A stretch of DNA of 10,467 nt. Source: Actinomycetota bacterium (GTDB lineage: Bacteria > Actinomycetota > Thermoleophilia > Miltoncostaeales > Miltoncostaeaceae). The stretch is taken from NCBI GenBank assembly GCA_947475125.1, contig CANJMX010000041.1, forward strand, positions 1 to 10,467, read 5' to 3'. The position numbers and the translations under genes are program-made. This document shows, piece after piece, positions 1 through 6,372 of this stretch; position 1 is the stretch's first letter, and each line of letters opens with the position of its first letter. Under the pieces are notes generated by a model. The model was given only the letters and a program-made list of their open reading frames with translations. It was not told where the DNA came from and searched no databases.

Positions 1-1
1 C

Positions 2-523
2 TCGGGGCCGTTCGACATCGCCTCCGGCCCCAATGGCACCCTGTGGTTCACCGGCGCGTGGAATGGCGAGAAGGACGTGCCCGGCAACGGCATCGGCCGC
101 AGCACGACGCTCGGTGCGATCACCGAGTTTCAGCAGGGCATACCGGCTGCGTCGAAGCCCGCGGGCATCGCGCTTGGCCCCGACCGCACGATGTGGTTCA
201 CCATGAACAGCGCCGACGCCATCGGGCGCATCACACCCGCCGGCAAGGTCACCGTCTATCGCAAGGGCATCAGGAAGGGGTCGAAGCCCGGGCTCATCGC
301 TCTCGGGTACGACGGCAATATGTGGTTCACCGAGACCGACGGCAACCGCATCGGGCGCATCACACCCAAGGGTGTGGTGACCGAGTTCTCAAAGGGCATC
401 ACCAAGGGCGCCGGCCCCATCGGTATTGCGGCGGGCCCCGACGGCAATATGTGGTTCACCGAACTGGGTGGCAACCGCATCGGTCGAATCGTCACGGGAG
501 CACGTCCGCCCCAGCACAGGTAG
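2..523 (+). CDS. Vgb-like (streptogramin lyase-like) beta-propeller protein, 5' partial
   Basis: The frame is open from the left edge and ends at TAG, so only the last 173 codons are present. The translation is built from about 43-residue blades with the pattern GPDGNMWFTE, GNRIGRITP, then VTEF. This is the signature of the virginiamycin B lyase/NHL-type propeller family. Four blades are visible. The first has about seven extra residues (around NGEKDVPG) between its WFT and IGR motifs. The protein ends in a short GARPPQHR tail. The only histidine in the fragment is in that tail. As I recall, staphylococcal Vgb uses histidines in its C-terminal half, so I infer that this protein is not an active antibiotic lyase. 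It is more likely a secreted or surface propeller of unknown ligand. The N-terminus and any signal peptide lie outside the window. The fold call is firm, the function open. Confidence 0.85.
   Translation, partial: SGPFDIASGPNGTLWFTGAWNGEKDVPGNGIGRSTTLGAITEFQQGIPAASKPAGIALGPDRTMWFTMNSADAIGRITPAGKVTVYRKGIRKGSKPGLIALGYDGNMWFTETDGNRIGRITPKGVVTEFSKGITKGAGPIGIAAGPDGNMWFTELGGNRIGRIVTGARPPQHR
41..495 (+). repeat. In-frame tandem propeller-blade repeats, 129-bp period
   Basis: The (A/C)TGTGGTTCACC core recurs at 41, 191, 320 and 449. The last three copies are exactly 129 bp (43 codons) apart, and the first interval is 150 bp. The stretches from 311 and from 440 share GACGGCAATATGTGGTTCAC, so the last two blades are close at nucleotide level, which suggests fairly recent internal duplication. 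These are coding repeats, not a CRISPR array. Confidence 0.8.
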
Positions 524-540
524 TTATCTGATCTGATAAC
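523..540. promoter_or_regulatory. 18-bp palindrome, candidate operator of the toxin-antitoxin pair
   Basis: GTTATCTGATCTGATAAC is a palindrome broken only by two T-T mismatches: arms GTTATC and GATAAC around a central GATC. It starts on the last base of the upstream stop codon and ends 8 bases before the nucleotidyltransferase ATG. It is a conspicuous AT-rich island in GC-rich DNA. GATAAC resembles a -10 element and would be correctly placed for a transcript starting at or near the ATG, and no Shine-Dalgarno sequence is visible. I infer an operator overlapping the promoter, bound by the HTH protein of the same module. The palindrome is seen; the binding is inferred. Confidence 0.55.
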
Positions 541-548
541 GTCGCACG

Positions 549-1256
549 ATGACGCCGACGCCTAGAACCCCGATCGGCCCAGTGCTTGCCCGGGTGCTGG
601 AGTCTGCCGGCCTGCTGCAGCGCGTGGTGCCCGACGCGGTGCTGGTTGGCGGAGCGGCGGCGGCGATGCATGCCCGGCACCGGGAGTCGTTTGATCACGA
701 CCACGTACTCGCCGACCTTGCCGATCGCTATGCCGAGGTGCTCGACGCGGTCGAGGCGACGGATGGCTGGGCGACCTCGGTGAGGGCATCCCGCCCCCCG
801 ATGACGATCATGGGCTCGCTCGGTGGTATCGAGGCCGGGCTGCGCCAGATGCGTCGCACGCGACCCCTCGAAACCATCGAGGTCGAATTGGGTGATGGGC
901 TCACGGTGGTGGCCCCCACCGTTGACGAGACGCTGCGCGTGAAGGCATACCTGGTGGTGCAGCGCAATCAGGTACGCGACTACCTCGATGTCGTGGCGCT
1001 TGCCGACCACATCGGCATCGACCATGCCGTCGAAGTGCTCGCGGCCATCGATGCCTACTACGACGATCGTTCCGGCGAGGCCGGCTCTGTGCGGACGGCG
1101 CTGGTGCTCCGGCTCGCCCTACCCGACCCGCGTGACGCCCGCGTCACGCGCGAGCTCGCGCGCTACAAGGGCCTTGATCCCAGGTGGCACGACTGGGCGC
1201 AGGTGGTGGGGGCATGCGAGGCGCTGGCCCTGCGGCTCGCGGAGGGCCAGCCATGA
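549..1256 (+). CDS. AbiEii/MenT-type nucleotidyltransferase, putative toxin
   Basis: This 235-residue protein has the hallmarks of the AbiEii/AbiGii (DUF1814) nucleotidyltransferase fold. There is a GG motif at residues 34-35, HRESFDHD at 44-51 giving the metal-binding D-x-D (Asp49, Asp51), and a later segment with Lys132, Arg139 and RDYLD (143-147). In characterised relatives (AbiEii, mycobacterial MenT toxins) such enzymes transfer nucleotides to GTP or to tRNA 3' ends and arrest growth; the substrate here cannot be read from sequence. The stop overlaps the start of the next gene by ATGA, implying translational coupling. No ribosome site precedes the ATG, but a palindromic promoter-like element does, so the mRNA may be leaderless. 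Order is unusual: in abiE the antitoxin gene comes first. A housekeeping nucleotidyltransferase is the alternative, less likely given its partner. Confidence 0.75.
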   Translation: MTPTPRTPIGPVLARVLESAGLLQRVVPDAVLVGGAAAAMHARHRESFDHDHVLADLADRYAEVLDAVEATDGWATSVRASRPPMTIMGSLGGIEAGLRQMRRTRPLETIEVELGDGLTVVAPTVDETLRVKAYLVVQRNQVRDYLDVVALADHIGIDHAVEVLAAIDAYYDDRSGEAGSVRTALVLRLALPDPRDARVTRELARYKGLDPRWHDWAQVVGACEALALRLAEGQP

Positions 1257-1726
1257 CCGTGACCTTCCGCAACGTCGATGCCTCGCCAGCCGACGATGTG
1301 CGTACCTGGCCCTACGAGGCCATTGTCATCGTCCTCGAACGGGGGCTGGTCGCCGACTGGCAGCCGCTCATTGACGAAGTGCGGGTACGTCCGTATGGAG
1401 AGGTCGCGCGGGCTTTGGAGAGCTACGTCTCGTACACGGAGCCGTCTGGGATCACGCGTCTGTGCGAGCTGGTGATCGCCAGCGCCCGTACCGACCTCGA
1501 TGCCCGTGACCGCCGTGAGGTGGCAGATCGTGTGCAGCGGGCAATTGCCCTGTCCGGCGTGTCAGCGCGCGAGTTCGCCGCGGCGCTCGGCACATCGGCG
1601 TCACGGCTGAGCACCTATGCGAATGGCAAGGTGGTTCCGTCGGCGGCGATGCTCATGCGCATGGAGCGCGAGGCGGTCAGGCCAGATGGTCACTCATTGC
1701 CCCGGGGTCGCCGCCGCACTCCCTGA
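1253..1726 (+). CDS. C-terminal helix-turn-helix protein, putative antitoxin/autoregulator
   Basis: The start is the ATG inside the ATGA overlap. GGAGG at 1241-1245 lies 7 bases upstream, and this excludes the longer in-frame extension. The product has 157 residues. Residues 15-80 form an uncharacterised helical domain beginning with a WPYEAI motif. Residues 93-140 form an XRE-like helix-turn-helix (SAREFAAALGTSASRLSTY, then a GKVVPS turn), and the tail is Arg-rich. As partner of a nucleotidyltransferase toxin it probably represses the shared promoter, and may neutralise the toxin directly or by regulation alone. Its architecture differs from AbiEi, which has an N-terminal winged helix. The last 50 bases overlap the 3' end of the convergent epimerase gene, with no terminator between them. 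DNA binding is likely; the antitoxin role is inferred from context. Confidence 0.7.
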   Translation: MTVTFRNVDASPADDVRTWPYEAIVIVLERGLVADWQPLIDEVRVRPYGEVARALESYVSYTEPSGITRLCELVIASARTDLDARDRREVADRVQRAIALSGVSAREFAAALGTSASRLSTYANGKVVPSAAMLMRMEREAVRPDGHSLPRGRRRTP

Positions 1727-2663
1727 TCGCAATGTGAAAGGTGGCGCGAAACACGTCCCCCGGGGCCACTGTGGGCAACTGATCACCGGTGACGAGCGCG
1801 TTGGTCGGCGCGGTCATGGGCTCGAAGCAGATGAATGGCTGGTCCGCTGGCGCGTACACCTGCGCGACGGGGTAGCCATCGTCGAATGCCACGGTCACCT
1901 CGCGACCGGCGCCACGCAGGGTGAAGCGGGGCGCCGGGGCAATGCGGTCGTACAGGTCGTCGAATGATTGATCGGTGAGCGCCACCGTCAGTGGGGAGAC
2001 GGGTTCGCCCGCACCCGTGGGAAGCCCCTGTTCGTCGAGCAATGCGTGGCGCTCCACCGGCAGCGTGATCTCCACCCCGTCGCGGGTGCCACCGGGCAGC
2101 GCGAGGTAGGGGTGAAACCCAAAGGCGACCGGTACCCGTGCGTCACCAGTGGGGGTGACCGTCGTGGTGATGGCCAGGCCGGCATCGTCGAGCTGTACAG
2201 CCATCTCGAGCAGGTGGGGGAATGGGAAGGCCGCAATCAGCGCGGGCTCCGCCCCGAAGTCGAGACGGGCACGGAGCACGGCCGCGTCGCCGTGGGCGCC
2301 GGCGTCGGTCACCTCCCAGTTCGGGCACGCGGCCAGGAGTCCGTGGATGGGCAGGCCATTCGCATCAAGCCTGATCGGCGAGACGGATGGGTCGAGCAGT
2401 ACCTCGTGCCCCGCTACCTCGTAGCGCAGGCCCGACAGCCGGTTGGCCCACGGGTACAGCAGCGGGATGCCGAATGTGGACCCACGCTCAATGTAGGTGG
2501 CAAGCCCGCCGCGCTGGCCGAGGATCTCCTCGCCACGGTGGCGCAGCGAGCAGCACACCATGCCCGCGCCCGGGGCATACGTGGCTGCCAGATCCCCACT
2601 CGCAGACGTGAGCCGCGTGGTGGGGTGCCCGTCGGTCGTGGTGTGGGTGACCGAGGGGGGCAC
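1677..2663 (-). CDS. Aldose 1-epimerase family protein (mutarotase)
   Basis: This 328-residue cytosolic enzyme of the GalM-like family interconverts the alpha and beta anomers of aldoses. Family landmarks are in order: GIPLLYPWANRL (65-76) with the sugar-binding Asn-Arg, GLPIHGLL (103-110) with His107, FGFHPYLAL (181-189) with His184 as likely acid, and FICFEP (277-282) with Glu281 as likely base. Length is normal. It starts with GTG, 7 bases after the stop of the acetyltransferase gene, with a weak ribosome site overlapping that stop, so it is probably the last gene of the nucleotide-sugar operon. A mutarotase has no defined step in making diacetamido-uronic acids, so it may act on another sugar of the same polysaccharide or simply be carried along. 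The exact substrate is not resolved. Confidence 0.88.
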   Translation of the reverse strand: MPPSVTHTTTDGHPTTRLTSASGDLAATYAPGAGMVCCSLRHRGEEILGQRGGLATYIERGSTFGIPLLYPWANRLSGLRYEVAGHEVLLDPSVSPIRLDANGLPIHGLLAACPNWEVTDAGAHGDAAVLRARLDFGAEPALIAAFPFPHLLEMAVQLDDAGLAITTTVTPTGDARVPVAFGFHPYLALPGGTRDGVEITLPVERHALLDEQGLPTGAGEPVSPLTVALTDQSFDDLYDRIAPAPRFTLRGAGREVTVAFDDGYPVAQVYAPADQPFICFEPMTAPTNALVTGDQLPTVAPGDVFRATFHIAIRECGGDPGAMSDHLA

Positions 2664-2670
2664 GCCGCAC

Positions 2671-3366
2671 CTACTGGTTCTCGAGCAGTTCTTCCTCAGG
2701 CACGTCGCGCCATACGCGCGCGGGCAGCCCGGCCACCAACTTGCCGGCGGGGATGTCCTTGGTCACCAGGGCGCCGGCGGCCACGAAGGCCTCCTCGCCG
2801 ATCTCGATGCCCGGCAGGATGACCACGCCGCCGCCAATGCGCGCCGCACGGCGGATGGTGGCGCCCATCAGAAGCTGGTGACGCGCATGGGTGCGACCCA
2901 TGAAGTTGTCGTTCGTGGTGGTGACGCAGGGGGCGATGAACACATCGTCCTCAAGGGTGGACAGGCGGGTGATGTACGAGTTGCTCTGAATGGAGCAGCG
3001 CGACCCGATGGTCACCTGATTCTCGATGCACACACCGCGGCCGATCCCGCAGTCCTCGCCAATGGTCACGTTCTCGCGCACGAAGGCCTGATCACCGATG
3101 ACCGTGCGGGCCCCGATGGTGCTGCCCGCAAACACCACGGCACCCGAGCACACGGTGACGCTTTCGGCGATGACCAGACCCGGCAGCTCCTTCTTCTTCG
3201 CCGTTGAGCGGCTGGCGAGCTTCGGGATCTTGCCAAGCACCACGTTGTCCTGAATGACGCATCCGGCACCGATGACCGTGCCGGCATGGATCACCACGTT
3301 GGCGCCCACCTCGACATCGTCGGGAAGCACTGCACCCTCGCCCAGCACCAGGTTCTCGCGGCTCAC
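2671..3366 (-). CDS. WbpD-type hexapeptide-repeat N-acetyltransferase
   Basis: The 231 residues are mostly left-handed beta-helix hexapeptide repeats (for example VTIGEDCGIGRGVCIE and ARIGGGVVILPGIEIG), ending in the AGxPARVWRDV motif usual in sugar O/N-acyltransferases. TNDNFMGRTHARHQ near residue 150 matches the region where WbpD/WlbB proteins carry their loop. The likely reaction is acetyl-CoA-dependent acetylation of the 3-amino group of UDP-2-acetamido-3-amino-2,3-dideoxy-glucuronate. It is about 40 residues longer than typical WbpD (around 190), with extra N-terminal repeats and a charged STAKKKE insertion near residue 55. The GTG start forms a GTGA overlap with the stop of the upstream dehydrogenase gene, and GGAAGG lies about 9 bases ahead. 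The acyltransferase call is firm; substrate specificity is inferred from the neighbours. Confidence 0.8.
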   Translation of the reverse strand: MSRENLVLGEGAVLPDDVEVGANVVIHAGTVIGAGCVIQDNVVLGKIPKLASRSTAKKKELPGLVIAESVTVCSGAVVFAGSTIGARTVIGDQAFVRENVTIGEDCGIGRGVCIENQVTIGSRCSIQSNSYITRLSTLEDDVFIAPCVTTTNDNFMGRTHARHQLLMGATIRRAARIGGGVVILPGIEIGEEAFVAAGALVTKDIPAGKLVAGLPARVWRDVPEEELLENQ

Positions 3367-4391
3367 GCAGGGGCCCCTTCCAGGGTGATGGGTCGGCCGT
3401 TCTCGGCCAGTGACTTGTCCATGGCCTCCAGCACCTCAACCGTTGCGAGACCGGCCCAGGCGTCGGCGATTGGCGCGTCGCCCGATCGGATGCAGTCGAG
3501 AAAGTGCTGGCACACGAGCTTCAGTGGCTCGGCACCGTTGATCTTGGGGCTGAAGATGTCGCCCGAGCGCACCTGGATGTATTCGCCGTACTCGCCGGTG
3601 CGGGGCACGGGGCCCTTGTCGTACACGGTGATCTTGCGCTCGCTCTCCATGTCGTCAAACACCACCATGCGCTCCGAGCCGATGACCGTCATGCGGCGCA
3701 TCTTGTGGGGGTCGAGCCACGACAGGTGCAGGTGTCCGGTGACGCCGCTCTCAAACTTGATGTGCCCGAACACCACGTCTTCCACGCCCGGCTGCAGGTA
3801 CGACGCGCCGGTGGCCGACACCTCAACGGCCCGCTGGCCCACCAGGTGCAGCATCACGCTGATGTCGTGCGGCCCCAGGCTCCACAGGGCGTTCTCGTCT
3901 TGCCGCACGATGCCCAGGTTCAGGCGGTTGCCATACAGGTAGTGGACGTCGCCCAGATGGCCGGAGTCCACCAGCTCCTTCACCTTGGTGACGGCCGGGT
4001 GCAGCACCAGCAGGTGATCCACCATGCAGGTGATGCCCTTGGCGTCGGCGGCCTCGGCCACGGCGCGGGCATCGGCGGTGGTGAGCGCGAGGGGCTTTTC
4101 CACAAATACGTGCTTGCCGGCCTCGATCACCTGCAGCGCCAGGCGCGCATGCGTGGGCACCGGGGTGGCGATCACTACTGCGTCGGTCTCGGGGTCGGCC
4201 AGCACCTCGGCCAGATCGGTGGTGAACTTGGTACGCGGGAATCCGGAGCGGTGCTGGTCGAGCAGGCCCTCGTCAAGATCACAGGCCCAACGCAGGTTCG
4301 ATCCCTCAAGGCGGTCGAAGTTGCGGGCCAGGTTGGGCCCCCAGTACGACATGCCCACCACGGCCACATTGAGGGGCGTCACAGCGTCCAC
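3363..4391 (-). CDS. WbpB-type Gfo/Idh/MocA sugar dehydrogenase
   Basis: This is an NAD(P)-dependent oxidoreductase of 342 residues. An N-terminal Rossmann domain begins with VAVVGMSYWGPNL; FVEKPLAL carries the family EKP motif (Glu98-Pro100); GPHDI (173-177) supplies the catalytic-region histidine and aspartate. In context it most likely oxidises C3 of UDP-GlcNAc-uronic acid to the 3-keto sugar, the WbpB/WlbA step, for a later transamination. The nucleotide loop reads G-M-S rather than the usual G-x-G, a mild oddity. Two GTG starts are possible. This one has GGAG 5 bases upstream; GTG at 4382 would give a GTGA overlap with the upstream stop but lies 14 bases from that site. I chose the first. 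Other oxidoreductases of the family share this layout, so the exact substrate is inferred. Confidence 0.82.
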   Translation of the reverse strand: MDAVTPLNVAVVGMSYWGPNLARNFDRLEGSNLRWACDLDEGLLDQHRSGFPRTKFTTDLAEVLADPETDAVVIATPVPTHARLALQVIEAGKHVFVEKPLALTTADARAVAEAADAKGITCMVDHLLVLHPAVTKVKELVDSGHLGDVHYLYGNRLNLGIVRQDENALWSLGPHDISVMLHLVGQRAVEVSATGASYLQPGVEDVVFGHIKFESGVTGHLHLSWLDPHKMRRMTVIGSERMVVFDDMESERKITVYDKGPVPRTGEYGEYIQVRSGDIFSPKINGAEPLKLVCQHFLDCIRSGDAPIADAWAGLATVEVLEAMDKSLAENGRPITLEGAPA

Positions 4392-5659
4392 ACGTTCTCC
4401 CCTCGAGGTACTGCATTTCGGAAGTCCACCACCAGGTCGGCAACGTCGGCCACGTGCGCCCAGTCGATTCCTGAGTGCGCGGTGACCACGGCCACCACAT
4501 CGGCTCCGGCCAGTTCGGCGTCGTCGAGCGGCACGCTGGTCATGGCCACGTCAAGGCCGTGTCCGGGTTCAAGTGCCGGCACATGCGGGTCGTGGTAACG
4601 CACGTTGGCGCCACGCTCCAGCAGCAGTGAGATGACCTTGAGTGCCGGGCTCTCGCGCATGTCGTTCACGTCGGCCTTGTAGGCCACACCGATCACCAGC
4701 ACCGTTGATCCCTTGATGGCCTTCTTGCGGTCATTCAGCGCACGGGCCAGCTTGGCCACGCAGAAGTACGGCATCTGCGAGTTGATCTTGCCGGCGAGCT
4801 CGATGAACTCGGTGTGGAAGTCGAACTCGCGTGCCTTCCACGTGAGGTAGAAGGGGTCGATGGGGATGCAGTGGCCGCCCAGCCCGGGGCCGGGACGAAA
4901 TGGCATGTAACCGAATGGCTTGGTGGCGGCCGCGTCGATGACCTCCCACACGTCCACGCCCATGCGGTCACACAGCATGGCGGTCTCGTTGACCAGCGCG
5001 ATGTTGACGCTGCGAAAGACGTTCTCGAGGATCTTGGTCATCTCGGCCACTTCGGGGCTCGAGACCGGCACCAGTGAGTCAAATGCCAGGCCGTACACCG
5101 CCACCACCTTGTCGGTGCACAGCGGTGTGAGCCCACCAACCACCTTGGGGGTGCTGCGGGTGGTCCAGTCCTCGCGACCCGGGTCAACGCGCTCGGGCGA
5201 GAAGGCCAGGTGGAAGTCCACGCCGGCGATCAGGCCCGATGCCTCAAGCAGCGGCGCGAGTTCCTCACGCGTGGTGCCGGGGTAGGTGGTGCTCTCCAGC
5301 ACCACGAGCTGGCCCTTGGTCAGATGCCCCGCGAGCGTCTCGGTGGCGCCGAGTACGGCGCTCAGGTCGGGCTCGCGGTGTTCATCAAGCGGTGTGGGCA
5401 GACAGATGATGACCGCCTCCACATCGCCCATGCCATCCCACGAAGTGGTTGCCTGGATCAGGCCCTGCTCCACCAGCGGTGCCAGACGCGGCGACGGAAC
5501 GTCTTCGATGTACGACTCACCGGCGTTCACCTGCGCCACGCGCGGAACCGACGAATCGAGCCCCAGCACGGGCACCCCCGCCTCGGCAAACACCACGGAA
5601 AGTGGCAGCCCGACGTAGCCGAGACCGATGACGCCGATGCGTGGCGCGGGGGCGGTCAT
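4379..5659 (-). CDS. wbpA: UDP-N-acetylglucosamine 6-dehydrogenase (WbpA type)
   Basis: This 426-residue member of the UDP-glucose/GDP-mannose dehydrogenase family oxidises C6 of UDP-GlcNAc to the carboxylate with two NAD+, the first step toward acetamido-uronic acids. The NAD domain opens with IGVIGLGYVGLP (8-19). ESTTYPGTT (122-130) and SSPEVAEMTK (200-209) are family motifs, and GPGLGGHCIPIDPFY (257-271) holds the catalytic thiol Cys264. The run from ATKPFG through YLTWK matches the WbpA branch better than UDP-glucose dehydrogenases. WecC (UDP-ManNAc dehydrogenase) is the main alternative. It begins with ATG and is the first gene of the run wbpA, wbpB-like, wbpD-like, epimerase, joined to the next by a 13-base overlap. 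The promoter must lie in the 113-base space shared with the divergent membrane-protein gene, or inside that gene, but I could not identify it. Confidence 0.88.
   Translation of the reverse strand: MTAPAPRIGVIGLGYVGLPLSVVFAEAGVPVLGLDSSVPRVAQVNAGESYIEDVPSPRLAPLVEQGLIQATTSWDGMGDVEAVIICLPTPLDEHREPDLSAVLGATETLAGHLTKGQLVVLESTTYPGTTREELAPLLEASGLIAGVDFHLAFSPERVDPGREDWTTRSTPKVVGGLTPLCTDKVVAVYGLAFDSLVPVSSPEVAEMTKILENVFRSVNIALVNETAMLCDRMGVDVWEVIDAAATKPFGYMPFRPGPGLGGHCIPIDPFYLTWKAREFDFHTEFIELAGKINSQMPYFCVAKLARALNDRKKAIKGSTVLVIGVAYKADVNDMRESPALKVISLLLERGANVRYHDPHVPALEPGHGLDVAMTSVPLDDAELAGADVVAVVTAHSGIDWAHVADVADLVVDFRNAVPRGENVWTL
4395..4404 (-). promoter_or_regulatory. Ribosome binding site for the WbpB-type gene
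   Basis: On the minus strand GAGGGGAGAA lies inside the end of the upstream wbpA gene. Its GGAG is 5 bases before the GTG at 4391 and 14 before the alternative GTG at 4382, so it favours the longer protein. Confidence 0.55.
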
Positions 5660-5761
5660 GGGCGACCGCTCTGGAAGATGTGATTCTGCATGGACAGCGG
5701 CGGTATCGTAGCCACCCGGGGGGCACTGCGGCCTCGTGGTTCCCCCTGCTCACAACCATCT

Positions 5762-5766
5762 GGAGG
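5762..5766 (+). promoter_or_regulatory. Strong Shine-Dalgarno that fixes a TTG start
   Basis: GGAGG followed by six bases and TTG at 5773. It decides the start of the membrane-protein gene over the longer in-frame GTG at 5641, which lacks a ribosome site and would overlap the divergent wbpA start. Confidence 0.65.
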
Positions 5767-5772
5767 GGCGAG

Positions 5773-6372
5773 TTGGCAGATACCGCACTTGCTGGGCTCC
5801 CGCGAATCGTCCGCGCATCCGCCGAGATCAGCTGGCGCGGCCAGGCCATGATGTCCCTGGGGCTCGCATCTGCCTGCTACTGGACCGTCGTGTGGCTGGT
5901 TGACGGCCCCGTCCAGCCGCTTGAGGCGGGCATCGTCTTTGCCGCCTCATTGCTGATGGCGCTCGTGCTCGGCGGCGTTACGAGCCGCCGCCGGGTGACC
6001 CACGCCCTGACCCACGTACTGAATCCCCGCGCGATGGTGCACGAGACCCCGGCAGATGCCCGCGAGCGCCACACCCGCGCTGCATCGGTGCTGATGCTCG
6101 GTGCGGTCGTCCTGCTGGTGCTCGATACGGTCATCAGCCAGGTGGGCGCCACCGCCGCCTTGCTGGCCGGTGCGGGCGTTGGCATCGGCATCGTCGACCG
6201 GGCCGAGGCGCGCCGCTGGACGCAGGCGGAGGAGTCCCGGTCGGCGCGCCTGTTCCTCATGATCCGCCCCACCGCGCTCCTGGTGCGGTTTGGTGCCACC
6301 GACGTGTTCGAACTGCCGGGCACCGGCAGTTCGAAGGACGACGACGGTCCGTCGCCCTTCGACCTTCCCTAG
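5773..6372 (+). CDS. Uncharacterised four-helix membrane protein
   Basis: I do not recognise this 199-residue protein. It has a short amphipathic N-terminus (LPRIVRASAEISWRG), then two hydrophobic segments at about 26-45 and 50-69, an Arg/His-rich loop (70-102, including SRRRVTHALTHVLNP), two more segments at about 103-121 and 124-141, and a soluble C-terminus of about 58 residues ending in an acidic, Asp-rich tail. By the positive-inside rule the central basic loop and both termini are probably cytoplasmic. No enzyme motif is apparent. The TTG start is chosen from the well-spaced GGAGG. It is transcribed divergently from wbpA and convergently to the 2-epimerase gene, so it is embedded in the nucleotide-sugar locus without sharing its operon. 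Its stop codon overlaps the epimerase stop through a CTAG palindrome. A role in envelope polysaccharide work is only a guess from position. Confidence 0.6.
   Translation: MADTALAGLPRIVRASAEISWRGQAMMSLGLASACYWTVVWLVDGPVQPLEAGIVFAASLLMALVLGGVTSRRRVTHALTHVLNPRAMVHETPADARERHTRAASVLMLGAVVLLVLDTVISQVGATAALLAGAGVGIGIVDRAEARRWTQAEESRSARLFLMIRPTALLVRFGATDVFELPGTGSSKDDDGPSPFDLP

Noticed and set aside
41..495. Regular repeats suggesting a CRISPR array or satellite
   Set aside because: The units are in frame, 129 bp long, and translate into beta-propeller blades.
1968..2822. Plus-strand open frame of 284 codons opposite the aldose epimerase
   Set aside because: It runs antisense across two real genes, is Arg/Gly/Pro-rich and has no recognisable motif.
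3504..4598. Long plus-strand open frame of 364 codons opposite the wbpB-type gene
   Set aside because: It is antisense to a well-supported dehydrogenase with intact motifs. The translation is His/Gln/Gly-rich low-complexity, typical of the reverse frame of GC-rich genes.
5641..5772. GTG start at 5641 giving a 243-residue membrane protein
   Set aside because: It has no ribosome site, would overlap the divergent wbpA start by 19 bases, and adds a non-hydrophobic stretch. The TTG at 5773 has a well-spaced GGAGG.
5660..5772. Promoter boxes in the divergent spacer (TATCGT at 5704 on plus, TACGAT on minus)
   Set aside because: No -35 element of acceptable quality lies at 16-18 bases from either hexamer, so no promoter was called.
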